Source: Streptomyces longwoodensis (GTDB taxonomy: Bacteria; Actinomycetota; Actinomycetes; Streptomycetales; Streptomycetaceae). From it: a stretch of 64,000 bases of DNA. The position numbers and the translations under genes were made by a program. The stretch spans positions 62,001-126,000 of the forward strand of contig NZ_KQ948554.1 of NCBI RefSeq assembly GCF_001514125.1, written 5' to 3'. Within the stretch, counting starts at the first letter, position 1; every line of letters starts with the position of its first letter. Under the pieces are notes generated by a model, which was not told where the DNA came from, searched no databases, and saw nothing but the letters and a program-made list of their open reading frames with translations. Below are positions 15,950-23,845 of the stretch, piece after piece.

Positions 15950-16399
15950 ATGACGAACGACGACATCCGGCCCGCCGTCGCCGCCGACGTCCCGGCCGTG
16001 CGGGCCGTGACCGACGCCGCCTACCAGCCCTACGTGGCACGCATCGGGGTGCGGCCCGTGCCCATGGAGGCGGACCACGCGGCGGACGTGGCCGCGGGCA
16101 AGGTGTTCGTCACCGGACGGCCCGTGGTCGGCCTGGTGGTCGTCGAGGCCCGTGCGGACCACCTCTTCCTCGACAGCATCGCCGTCCACCCCGACGCGCA
16201 CGGCCGGGGCGTGGGACGGCGGCTGCTGGAGTGGGTGGAGGCACACGCGCGTGCGCGCGGCCTGCCCGAGATCAGGCTCTACACGAACGCGCTGATGTGG
16301 GAGAACCAGAAGATCTACCCCCGGTTCGGCTACGAGGTGGTCGAGCGGCGCACCGAGGGGCCGTACGCCCGCCTGCACTACCGCAAGCCGCTGGTCTGA
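15950..16399 (+). CDS. GNAT family N-acetyltransferase
   Basis: A single-domain GNAT protein of 149 residues. The acetyl-CoA pyrophosphate loop is AHGRGVGRRLL, preceded by the beta-4 strand LFLDSIAVHPD. The C-terminal part (RLYTNALMWENQKIYPRFGYEVV) is the usual end of small-substrate acetyltransferases, with the conserved Asn-Tyr/Phe pattern. The substrate is not predictable. The divergent upstream space of 168 bases to the AA10 gene must hold both promoters; a TAGGTA sequence near 15932 could be a -10 box. Confidence 0.88.
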   Translation: MTNDDIRPAVAADVPAVRAVTDAAYQPYVARIGVRPVPMEADHAADVAAGKVFVTGRPVVGLVVVEARADHLFLDSIAVHPDAHGRGVGRRLLEWVEAHARARGLPEIRLYTNALMWENQKIYPRFGYEVVERRTEGPYARLHYRKPLV

Positions 16400-16414
16400 G
16401 CACTCACGGGGCGC

Positions 16415-16549
16415 TCACCCGTCGGGCCACCAGGTGCGCGCGACGTCCTTGCGGATCTCCGGGCGGCCGGCGGGGCGCTCGTCGGCCTCGTCGCGCAGGC
16501 GGCGGGAGTCGGTCTTCTTCAGGGGCTTCTGCACGAGGTCGCGGCGCAT
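16415..16549 (-). CDS. Small basic protein of 44 residues, unknown function
   Basis: A very small gene supported by a strong ribosome site, GAAGGAGG, 5-6 bases before the ATG at 16549. The product is highly charged and hydrophilic, beginning MRRDLVQKPLKKTDSRRLRD and ending ARTWWPDG. It has no membrane segment. I do not recognise it with certainty; it resembles short conserved hypothetical proteins of streptomycetes. It is convergent with the acetyltransferase gene (stop 15 bases away). Confidence 0.6.
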   Translation of the reverse strand: MRRDLVQKPLKKTDSRRLRDEADERPAGRPEIRKDVARTWWPDG

Positions 16550-16629
16550 GGCTGCCTCCTTCGAGGGCCTACCGGGTTCCGTGGTCTCACGGGGTAGACC
16601 CGTGCGGGGAGGGTTCCTCATCGGTCCGT

Positions 16630-16671
16630 GCGCTGTCAGTGGCGCCGGTCACCATCGCGCTGTCAGTGGCG
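16630..16671 (+). promoter_or_regulatory. Duplicated GCGCTGTCAGTGGCG element upstream of methyltransferase
   Basis: The 15-base sequence GCGCTGTCAGTGGCG occurs at 16630-16644 and again at 16657-16671, just before the methyltransferase ATG at 16689. CTGTCAGTG resembles the -35 side of the RecA-independent DNA-damage promoter known in actinobacteria (TTGTCAGTG), but I see no convincing TAnnnT -10 sequence. Its assignment as a promoter is tentative. Confidence 0.4.
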
Positions 16672-16688
16672 GGTGTCACTCTCGGGTC

Positions 16689-17303
16689 ATGACGGACGAG
16701 GGTGACACCACGACGACGGGGCGTGTCGACTGGGACGCGGCGGCCGCCGCCTTCGACGACGAGCCCGACCACGGCCTGCGCGACCCCGAGGTGCGCGCGG
16801 CCTGGGCCGACCGGCTGCGCGCCTGGCTCCCCGGACGCCCTGCCGACGTACTGGACGTCGGCTGCGGCACCGGCAGCCTGTCGCTCCTCGCGGCCGAACA
16901 GGGCCACCGCGTCACCGGGGTCGACGGCTCCGCCCACATGCTCGGCCTCGCCCGCGCCAAGCTCGCCGGGCGTGACGCCGTGTTCCTGCGCGGTGACGCG
17001 GCGGCGCCCCCGGTCGGGGAGCGGCGCTTCGACGTCGTCCTCGTCCGGCACGTGCTGTGGACGCTGCCCGACCCGGCCCGCGTCCTGCGCCACTGGCGGG
17101 CACTGCTGCGCCCCGGGGGCCGGTTCGTGCTGGTGGAGGGCGTGTGGGGGACGGTCGACCCGGTCGGCGTCCCCGCGGACCGCCTCACCGCCCTGCTGGC
17201 CCCGCTCGTGGACCACGCGCGCGTGGAGCGGCTGTCGGACGACGCGCGGCTGTGGGGGAGGGCCGTGACGGACGAGCGGTACGCGGTGCTGGGGGCGGTG
17301 TGA
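16689..17303 (+). CDS. Class I SAM-dependent methyltransferase
   Basis: A 204-residue methyltransferase. Motif I is VLDVGCGTGSLSLLAAEQGH, followed by motif II (VTGVDGSAHML), motif III/IV (FDVVLVRHVLWTLPDP) and the post-motif LRPGGRFVLVEGVW. This is a Methyltransf_11-type fold without an added specificity domain, so the substrate cannot be read. It starts 18 bases after a duplicated promoter-like element and has little space for a leader. The next gene is convergent. Confidence 0.88.
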   Translation: MTDEGDTTTTGRVDWDAAAAAFDDEPDHGLRDPEVRAAWADRLRAWLPGRPADVLDVGCGTGSLSLLAAEQGHRVTGVDGSAHMLGLARAKLAGRDAVFLRGDAAAPPVGERRFDVVLVRHVLWTLPDPARVLRHWRALLRPGGRFVLVEGVWGTVDPVGVPADRLTALLAPLVDHARVERLSDDARLWGRAVTDERYAVLGAV

Positions 17304-17328
17304 GCGAGCGGTGAGCGGTCCGTGTCCG

Positions 17329-17829
17329 TCAGCGCAGGAGCGCCTCGAAGCCGCCCTCCAGGGCGCGGGCCTCCAGTTCGGCCAGGGCCGCCCGTGCGGC
17401 GGCCGCGGCCGCCGGGTCGCGGTCGGCGAGGCCGCTCTCCTCGAACTCGTCCTCGTCCAGCCGCCGTACGTCGCTGCCGTCGGCCGACCGCCACAGGTCC
17501 AGGTCCAGGTCCTCCACGACCAGGTCCGTGCCGGTCAGCACGGCCGGACGCGTGATGTCGCAGTACCAGCCCTTGAGGGTGCCCGACCCGTCCCTGACCT
17601 CCTTCACGGAGTACCAGCGGTCGCGCCAGTAGTACTCGGTGAACACGTCCCCGGCCTCGAAGCGCACGAAGCCGAAGTCGCGCACCCCGTCACCGGCCCA
17701 GGGGGCGCGGACCGCGAGGCGCGTGCCGTCGTCGTGCAGCAGCTCCGCCGCGTACCGGATCTTCGTCCGCCCGGCCTTGACCAGGATGACGTCCAGCGTG
17801 CGGGCGCCCTCAGGCGAGTTCGCGGACAT
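17329..17829 (-). CDS. DUF402 domain protein
   Basis: A protein of 166 residues with the DUF402 core: FTEYYWRDRWYSVKEV, then LKGWYCDITRPAV and the acidic VVEDLDLDLWRSADG strand. Proteins with this fold include nucleoside phosphatases and the RNase-E-associated FAU-1 group, and the acidic residues bind divalent metal. The C-terminal third is an alanine-rich helix. The first 20 bases overlap the 3' end of the acetyltransferase gene upstream on the same strand, so the two are probably cotranslated. Confidence 0.85.
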   Translation of the reverse strand: MSANSPEGARTLDVILVKAGRTKIRYAAELLHDDGTRLAVRAPWAGDGVRDFGFVRFEAGDVFTEYYWRDRWYSVKEVRDGSGTLKGWYCDITRPAVLTGTDLVVEDLDLDLWRSADGSDVRRLDEDEFEESGLADRDPAAAAAARAALAELEARALEGGFEALLR

Positions 17830-18739
17830 GCCGTACCTCCGTCGCGCAGACCTCGTAGCCGAACCACCGGTTGATCGCGAGCATCGGCCCGTTCTCCGCG
17901 TCGTTGCCCGTGTACGCCTGCGTGTACCCGGCCGCGCGGGCCCGGTGGAGGGAGTGGCCCTTCGCCAGCTTGGCCAGGCCCCGGCCGCGGAAGGCGCGGG
18001 CGGTGCCCGTCATCGCCGTCTGGTACTGCGTGCGTCCGTCGGTGTGGGCCACGCTGAAGGCGACCGCGCGGCCGTCGGCCACGGCGACCGAGGTCAGCTC
18101 CGGGTCCAGCATCGGGTGCCGGAAGTACTCCTCGACCCACGCCTCGTAGTCGGCGAACTCGGCGTCCACGTCGCTCGGTTCGTCCTGCACGCACTCCGCG
18201 TCCAGCCGGAACAGCGGGCGCGGGTCGTCGGCGAAGTCGGCCGCGGTGCGCAGCTCCACGCCGGCCGGCGGGTCCGGCAGCGGCGGCAGCGGGGTACGGG
18301 CCAGGTCCAGGCGCAGGAAGCGGGCGGGACGGCTCGCCCGGTAGCCCTGCCGCTGCGCGAACTCCCGGTGCCCCGGCTCGTCCAGGACCCAGGAGTACAC
18401 CGTGCGCACGCCGTGCGCGGCCAGGTGCTCCTCGCCCGCGCGCACCAGCAGCGTGCCCGCCCCGCGGTGGCGCCGCTCGGGGTGCACGCACACGTTGACG
18501 GAGCCCACGCCCGGCTCGGGACTGTCGTGGGCGACACCCACCTGCGCGGTGCCGATGATCTCGCCGTCCTCCTCGGCGACCAGCCGGCGCACCCGGGCGT
18601 CCGGGTGGGCGTGGGCGAGGTCGTGGAGCACGGACTCGGGCGTGGCGAGCAGGTACGGCAGGACCAGCCGCCGCACGTCGGTGAACCCCTCCGCGTCGCT
18701 GCGCACGCCGGGACGCAGGTCCCGCACGATGACGTTCAT
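17810..18739 (-). CDS. Tandem GNAT acetyltransferase
   Basis: A 309-residue protein with two GNAT-like halves. The N-terminal domain has HPERRHRGAGTLLVRAGEEHL (about residues 86-106) as acetyl-CoA loop. The C-terminal domain has a second loop FRGRGLAKLAKGHSL (near 255-270) and ends NRWFGYEVC. Duplicated GNAT proteins are common in actinobacteria and include mycothiol synthase relatives, but this one is not MshD by sequence feel. It overlaps the DUF402 gene by 20 bases. Confidence 0.85.
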   Translation of the reverse strand: MNVIVRDLRPGVRSDAEGFTDVRRLVLPYLLATPESVLHDLAHAHPDARVRRLVAEEDGEIIGTAQVGVAHDSPEPGVGSVNVCVHPERRHRGAGTLLVRAGEEHLAAHGVRTVYSWVLDEPGHREFAQRQGYRASRPARFLRLDLARTPLPPLPDPPAGVELRTAADFADDPRPLFRLDAECVQDEPSDVDAEFADYEAWVEEYFRHPMLDPELTSVAVADGRAVAFSVAHTDGRTQYQTAMTGTARAFRGRGLAKLAKGHSLHRARAAGYTQAYTGNDAENGPMLAINRWFGYEVCATEVRHVRELA

Positions 18740-18810
18740 GGGAGCGCACGCTACGTCCGCCCGCGTCCGGCCGCCTCCGAATTTCCGGCCCGGTGCGGGA
18801 CAATCGCTGC

Positions 18811-19182
18811 GTGACCTTGAAGATCGACATCGATGAGGGTGCCGCCCCGCCGTACGAGCAGGTGCGCGCGCAGATCTCCGCACAGGCGCGCTCCGGGGCG
18901 CTGCCGGTGGGCTACCGGCTGCCGACGGTGCGGGGGCTGGCCGAGTCGCTGGGGCTGGCGGTGAACACCGTCGCGAAGGCGTACCGGGCGCTGGAGGCGG
19001 ACGGGGTGATCGAGACGCGGGGCCGCAACGGCACGTACGTCGCCGCCGCGGGCCAGGCCGCGGAGCGCGAACTGGCCGCGGCCGCCCAGGCGTACGCCGA
19101 CCGGGCCCGCCGCCTGGGCCTGGACGGGCAGGCGGCCCTCGCGGCCGTCCGCGACGCCCTGCGGGCCGCCTACGGGGAGTGA
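18811..19182 (+). CDS. GntR regulator, YtrA subfamily
   Basis: The protein has 123 residues from GTG 18811. The N-terminal winged helix begins PPYEQVRAQISAQARSGAL and contains RLPTVRGLAESLGLAVNTVAKAYRALEADG, the signature of YtrA-type GntR proteins with short C-termini of two helices. No ribosome site is present, and a -10-like GACAAT ends 6 bases before the GTG, so the mRNA is probably leaderless. YtrA regulators usually sit beside ABC exporters; none is adjacent here. Confidence 0.85.
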   Translation: MTLKIDIDEGAAPPYEQVRAQISAQARSGALPVGYRLPTVRGLAESLGLAVNTVAKAYRALEADGVIETRGRNGTYVAAAGQAAERELAAAAQAYADRARRLGLDGQAALAAVRDALRAAYGE

Positions 19183-19226
19183 GGTCCTCCGTGGCCCACG
19201 GTGAAGTGCGCTGAGCCAGAGGTGAG

Positions 19227-19994
19227 TCAGGCGGTCGGGGTGAACTCCACTCGCGTCGGGTGCAGCCCCGCCCTCCGCGCCGCCCGCGCGAACGTGTGGG
19301 CGTTGTGGATCGCCGCGCCGCCGGGGTCGTTGTTGAAGTAGGCGTGGACGTCGGCCCCGGCGGACCAGGTCGTGGCGATGCGGTCCAGCCAGGTCTCCAG
19401 GGACCGGCGCCCGTAGTGCGGCCAGGGCCGGGCCAGGCCCTCGTGGAAGCGGACGTAGCCCCAGTCGGTGGTGCGCCACAGCGGGGTCGCCGGGCGGGCG
19501 CGGGCGTCCGCCCAGCACAGGGCCGCGCCCCGGGCCTCCAGGACCGAGCGGACGGCCGGGGTCCACCAGGACGCGTGCCGGGGCTCCACGGCCACCCGGG
19601 TGCCCGCCGGGAAGCGGGACAGGCACCGGTCCAGCAGGGCGGGGTCCGCCTGGAGCGTGGGCGGGAGCTGGAGCAGGACCGGGCCGAGGCGGGGGCCGAG
19701 CCCCGCCGCGTGGGTCATCAGGCGCTCCACCGGCTCCTCGGGGTCCTTCAGCCGCTTGATGTGGGTCAGGTAGCGGCTCGCCTTGACCGCGACCACGAAG
19801 TCCGGCGGGACCCGCCCGGCCCAGGACGCGAAGGTCTCCCGCGAGGGCAGCCGGTAGAAGGCGTTGTTGATCTCGACCGTGGCGAAGTGCGTCGCGTACT
19901 CCTCCAGCCAGAGCCGCGTGGGCACCTCCGGCGGGTACAGCACGCCCTTCCAGTCCTTGTACTGCCAACCGGAGGTGCCGACGAACAGGGGCAT
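19227..19994 (-). CDS. DUF72 family protein
   Basis: A 255-residue TIM-barrel protein of the DUF72 family. The conserved start MPLFVGTSGWQYKDWKG is followed by EINNAFYRLPSRETFASWA, FVVAVKASRYLTHIKRL, the VAVEPRHASWW strand and a late VHAYFNNDPGGAAIHNA block. The function of the family is not established; a nuclease or isomerase-like role has been suggested from structure. It lies downstream of the AAA ATPase gene, separated by 16 bases, so the two may be cotranscribed. Confidence 0.88.
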   Translation of the reverse strand: MPLFVGTSGWQYKDWKGVLYPPEVPTRLWLEEYATHFATVEINNAFYRLPSRETFASWAGRVPPDFVVAVKASRYLTHIKRLKDPEEPVERLMTHAAGLGPRLGPVLLQLPPTLQADPALLDRCLSRFPAGTRVAVEPRHASWWTPAVRSVLEARGAALCWADARARPATPLWRTTDWGYVRFHEGLARPWPHYGRRSLETWLDRIATTWSAGADVHAYFNNDPGGAAIHNAHTFARAARRAGLHPTRVEFTPTA

Positions 19995-20010
19995 GGCCCC
20001 ATGAAAGCAC

Positions 20011-21105
20011 CTACAGGTACAGGCCCGCGTCCGCGCCGCCCCGCGGTTCGGGCAGCGACGTCGGGGAGGTGCCCCGGCGCAGCGCGTACAGCTCCGCCAG
20101 CGTCGCGCCCTCGCGGCCGACGCCCTCCTCCGTGCCCAGCCAGCGCACGGCCTCCGCCTGGGTGAGCCGGCCGACCTCGATGCGCGCCAGGCAGCGGCCG
20201 GGCCGGACCACGGCCGGGTGCAGGCGTTCCAGGTCCTCGTTGGTGGTGACGCCGACCAGGACGTTGCGCCCCTGGCCGAGCAGGCCGTCGGTGAGGTTCA
20301 GCAGCCGGGACAGCGCCTGGCCCGCGGTGTGCTTCGCCTCGCCGCGGATCAGCTCGTCGCAGTCCTCCAGGAGCAGCAGCCGCCAGCGGCCCTTGCCGGT
20401 GGAGTCGTCCTCGCCGATGGCGATGTCCATCAGGTAGCCGACGTCGCTGAACAGCCGCTCCGGGTCCAGCACGCAGTCCACCTGGCACCACTCCCGCCAG
20501 GAGCGGGCCAGGGTGCGCAGCGCGGAGGTCTTGCCGGTGCCCGGCGGGCCGTGCAGCAGGAGCAGCCGCCCGGCGATGTCCTCGGGGGTGGTCGCCATCA
20601 GCCGGTCCATCGCGTCGGCCACGGGCGCGGTGTAGTTCTCCCGCACCTCGTCCCAGGTGCCGGCGGAGATCTGACGGGTCGTGCGGTGCGGGCCCCGGCG
20701 CGGGGAGACGTACCAGAAGCCCATCGTCACGTTCTCCGGCTGCGGTTCGGGCTCGTCCGTCGCGCCGTCGGTGGCCTGGTCCAGCACCTTCGCGGCCAGT
20801 TCGGCGCTGGTCGCGGTCACCGTGACGTCGGCGCCGCGGCTCCAGCGGGAGATCAGCAGCGTCCAGCCGTCGCCCTCGGCGAGGGTGGCGCTGCGGTCGT
20901 CGTCGCGCGCGACGCGCAGCACCCGGGCGTCGGGTGGCAGCAGGGTCGCGCCGGAGCGCACCCGGTCGATGTTCACCGCGTGCGAGAACGGCTGCTCGCC
21001 CGTCGCGAAGCGGCCGAGGAACAGCGCGTCGACGACGTCGGACGGCGAGTCGGAGTCGTCGACGTTGAGCCGGATCGGCAGAGCGTCGTGTGGGTGCGCA
21101 GACAT
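20011..21105 (-). CDS. AAA+ ATPase with DUF5925-type N-terminal domain
   Basis: A 364-residue protein; ATG 21105 (MSAHPHDALP) is chosen because the conserved part starts there, and ATG 21114 is possible. The N-terminal 180 residues form an actinobacterial domain (DALFLGRFATGEQPFSHAVN). The AAA module follows with Walker A LLHGPPGTGKTS, Walker B LLLLEDCDELI, sensor VGVTTNEDLERLHPAVVRPG and the arginine-finger region. The fold is that of ATPases that remodel proteins (BCS1/CbxX-like). The client is unknown. Confidence 0.85.
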   Translation of the reverse strand: MSAHPHDALPIRLNVDDSDSPSDVVDALFLGRFATGEQPFSHAVNIDRVRSGATLLPPDARVLRVARDDDRSATLAEGDGWTLLISRWSRGADVTVTATSAELAAKVLDQATDGATDEPEPQPENVTMGFWYVSPRRGPHRTTRQISAGTWDEVRENYTAPVADAMDRLMATTPEDIAGRLLLLHGPPGTGKTSALRTLARSWREWCQVDCVLDPERLFSDVGYLMDIAIGEDDSTGKGRWRLLLLEDCDELIRGEAKHTAGQALSRLLNLTDGLLGQGRNVLVGVTTNEDLERLHPAVVRPGRCLARIEVGRLTQAEAVRWLGTEEGVGREGATLAELYALRRGTSPTSLPEPRGGADAGLYL

Positions 21106-21240
21106 GCCGCCCATGATCGGGCACGCGGGCCCCGTGTGCACCCGGTTTCCACGGTCCGTACGGTGTGTCGGCTTCGTCCTGACATGCCGACTATGCCGAC
21201 TGACGTGTAGTCATCTGATGATCGGTCAACATGTTTTTTG

Positions 21241-21276
21241 GCATGGACACTTCCTGTCAACACGCGTAGCTGCTAC
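21241..21276 (+). promoter_or_regulatory. Possible regulatory element upstream of the GDSL esterase
   Basis: The segment is AT-richer than its surroundings. It contains a perfect 11-base palindrome GTAGCTGCTAC at 21266-21276, preceded by CTTCCTGTCAACACGC. It lies about 40 bases before the esterase start, with AAAGGGAGG at 21303-21311 as ribosome site. Confidence 0.4.
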
Positions 21277-21314
21277 CAAAGTTGTGAGCAGAGATCCTGC
21301 TAAAGGGAGGTTCC

Positions 21315-22121
21315 ATGAGACGTTCCCGAATCGCGGCATTCGTCAGCTCCGTCCTCCTCGCCGCCGGCGCCACCCTCACCGGCGCCCTCACGGCACAGGC
21401 ATCCCAACTCGCCGCCACCGGCGGCTACGTGGCCCTCGGCGACTCCTACTCGTCCGGCGTCGGCGCGGGCAGCTACATCAGCTCCAGCGGCGACTGCAAG
21501 CGCAGCACCAAGGCGTACCCCTACCTCTGGAACGCCGCCCACGCACCCTCCTCGTTCACGTTCGCGGCCTGCTCGGGCGCCCGAACGGATGAAGTTCTGG
21601 CGAGTCAGCTCGGCGGGCTCTCCACCTCCACCGGCCTGGTCTCGATCAGCATCGGCGGCAACGACGCCGGTTTCGCCGACGTCATGACCACCTGCGTGAC
21701 CAGCTCCGACAGCACCTGCATCTCCCGCATCAACACCGCCCGGGCGTACGTCGCGTCGACGCTGCCCGGCAAGCTCGACACCGTCTACTCGGCGATCAGC
21801 TCCAAGGCCCCCAACGCCCACGTGGTCGTGCTCGGCTACCCCCGCTTCTACCAGCTCGGCACCACCTGCATCGGACTGTCGGAGACCAAGCGCAAGGCCA
21901 TCAACGACGCGTCCGACTACCTCGACAGCACGGTCGCCGGCCGTGCCGCCGCCCACGGCTTCGTCTTCGGCGACGTGCGCTCCACCTTCACCGGCCACGA
22001 GATCTGCTCCGGCGACTCCTGGCTGCACAGCGTGAACTGGCTCAACATCGGCGAGTCCTACCACCCCACCGCGGCCGGCCAGTCGGGCGGCTACCTCCCC
22101 GTGCTCAACGCCAACGACTGA
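21315..22121 (+). CDS. Secreted SGNH/GDSL esterase-lipase
   Basis: A 268-residue secreted enzyme. A signal peptide of about 34 residues ends in AQASQLAA. Block I YVALGDSYSSGVGAG carries the catalytic Ser; Block III is SISIGGNDAGF with the oxyanion Asn; Block V is SYHPTAAGQ with the catalytic His. Six cysteines fit the three disulfides of the Streptomyces GDSL lipases (S. rimosus lipase and the S. coelicolor homologue). It hydrolyses short to medium acyl esters outside the cell. The last 31 bases overlap the end of the opposite kinase gene. Confidence 0.93.
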   Translation: MRRSRIAAFVSSVLLAAGATLTGALTAQASQLAATGGYVALGDSYSSGVGAGSYISSSGDCKRSTKAYPYLWNAAHAPSSFTFAACSGARTDEVLASQLGGLSTSTGLVSISIGGNDAGFADVMTTCVTSSDSTCISRINTARAYVASTLPGKLDTVYSAISSKAPNAHVVVLGYPRFYQLGTTCIGLSETKRKAINDASDYLDSTVAGRAAAHGFVFGDVRSTFTGHEICSGDSWLHSVNWLNIGESYHPTAAGQSGGYLPVLNAND

Positions 22122-23800
22122 TCCGGAGCAGAACCCGCGGCGGCACCCGCAGCAGAGCCCGCAGCTGAACCCGCGGGGGATGCCGAAGCGGAACCAGAAG
22201 CAGAACCCGAAGCAGAAGGGGAGGCCCCGTCCGACGGGGTCTCCGTCTCGCACGTCAGCGAGACCGGCACCTCGTTCGAGGTCACCCGCCGGGGCTCGCG
22301 CACCTCCACCCGCACCGCGTCGCGGTACGTCCCCTCGCGCGCCCCGGTGGTCACGACCACCCGGTCCTGCTGCGACCGGTCGTCGCCCTCCCGGAACCGG
22401 AGCGTCCTCCAGCCGTCCGCCAGGACCCGCCCGTCGCGGGTCACCCAGCGGTAGTCGACCTCGGCCGGCAGCCGACCCACCGTGATCGTCGCCGTGAAGG
22501 CGGGCGCCCGCTCGTCCGCGGGCGGACAGCTCCCGGAGTAGTCGGTGTGCGCGCCGGTGACCACCACCGCGACGGACTGCGGAGCGCCGGCGCCGGTGGA
22601 CAACCCGCTCGGCGAGGGGCTCGGCTGCTCCCCCTCCCCCGTGCTCCTCGTGCCGGTCGCCGGGGCCGGACCCGTCCGCCCGGTCGAGCCGGTCGTCCCG
22701 CCCGTCCGTGAGCCGTCGTCGCCGTGCAGCAGCGCGTACGTCAGCCCGGCCACGGCCAGCGCGAGGGCGAGCACCCCCACGATCAGCACCGCCGCCGAAC
22801 GCCGCTCCCGGCGGGAGTCGTCCTCGCCGTCCACCGGGTCCGTGCAGGCGGGCACCGAGGGGGCCGTGTACGCCGCGGGCCCCCGCTCGCGCACCGGCTC
22901 GGTGCGTGCCGTGGGCGGGAGCGGCGCGGCCCACAGGGCGTCGGCCCGTACCGTCCCGGACCGCGTGGGGGCACCGCCCGCCGCGACGACCCGCAGGTCC
23001 CGCTCCGCCGCCTCGGCCGTCAGCCGCTCGGCGGGGTCCTTGCGCAGCAGCCCTTCGATCACCGGCGCCAGCGGTCCGGCCCGCCGCGGCGCGGGCAACT
23101 GCTCGTCGACGATCGCCCGCAGGGTGCTCAGCGGGGTGTGCTGCCGGAACGGGGAGGCGCCCTCCACCGCCGCGTACAGCAGCACGCCGAGCGACCACAG
23201 GTCCGACTCGGGGCCCGGGGTCCGCCCCAGCGCCCGCTCCGGCGCGAGGAACTCCGGGGAGCCGATGACCTCCCCGGTCATCGTCAGCGCGGAACTCCCC
23301 TCGACGGTCGCGATGCCGAAGTCGGTGAGGACGACCCGGTCATCGTTCGACAGCAGCACGTTGGCCGGCTTCACGTCCCGGTGCAGCACCCCCGCCGCGT
23401 GCGCGGCGCGCAGCGCGGCCAGCACCTCGGCGCCGATGTACGCGGCCCGCCGCGGCGACAACGGCCCCTCGGCGTCCAGCACTTCGGCCAGGGAGATGCC
23501 GCGCACCAGCTCCATGACGATCCAGGGCCGCCCGTCCTCGGTGGCCACGTCGTACACCGTCACCACGTTGCGGTGCGCCACCCGGGCCGCCGCCCACGCC
23601 TCGCGCTCCAGCCGGGTGTACATCCGTTCCACGTCCGAGGCCGGCAGCCCGGCGGGCGCGCGCACCTCCTTGACGGCCACCTCGCGGTGCAGTACCTCGT
23701 CGCGGGCCCGCCACACCGTGCCCATGCCGCCCTCGCCGAGCGGGGACACCAGCCGGTACCGGCCGGCGACCAGACGCTCACTGCCCGGTGCTTCGGACAC
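22091..23800 (-). CDS. Membrane Ser/Thr protein kinase (PknB type)
   Basis: The protein has 569 residues from GTG 23800, preferred because GAGGGGG precedes it at proper spacing; an upstream ATG at 23830 abuts its own GGAGG. The glycine loop LGEGGMGTVW is at residues 21-30, followed by VAVKEV lysine, HRDVKPANVLL (about 140-150), DFGIA (160) and GSPEFLAPE. A single membrane helix is near 336-358. The outer domain of about 210 residues contains an Ig-like segment (SVAVVVTGAHTDYSGSCPP...) and a low-complexity Ala/Ser/Gly tail with no PASTA repeats. The tail overlaps the esterase gene. Confidence 0.92.
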   Translation of the reverse strand: MSEAPGSERLVAGRYRLVSPLGEGGMGTVWRARDEVLHREVAVKEVRAPAGLPASDVERMYTRLEREAWAAARVAHRNVVTVYDVATEDGRPWIVMELVRGISLAEVLDAEGPLSPRRAAYIGAEVLAALRAAHAAGVLHRDVKPANVLLSNDDRVVLTDFGIATVEGSSALTMTGEVIGSPEFLAPERALGRTPGPESDLWSLGVLLYAAVEGASPFRQHTPLSTLRAIVDEQLPAPRRAGPLAPVIEGLLRKDPAERLTAEAAERDLRVVAAGGAPTRSGTVRADALWAAPLPPTARTEPVRERGPAAYTAPSVPACTDPVDGEDDSRRERRSAAVLIVGVLALALAVAGLTYALLHGDDGSRTGGTTGSTGRTGPAPATGTRSTGEGEQPSPSPSGLSTGAGAPQSVAVVVTGAHTDYSGSCPPADERAPAFTATITVGRLPAEVDYRWVTRDGRVLADGWRTLRFREGDDRSQQDRVVVTTGAREGTYRDAVRVEVREPRRVTSNEVPVSLTCETETPSDGASPSASGSASGSASASPAGSAAGSAAGAAAGSAPDQSLALSTGR

Positions 23801-23845
23801 GGCCGCCCCCTCTTCGCGCCCCCGCGCCATCCTCCCCAAAGTAGC

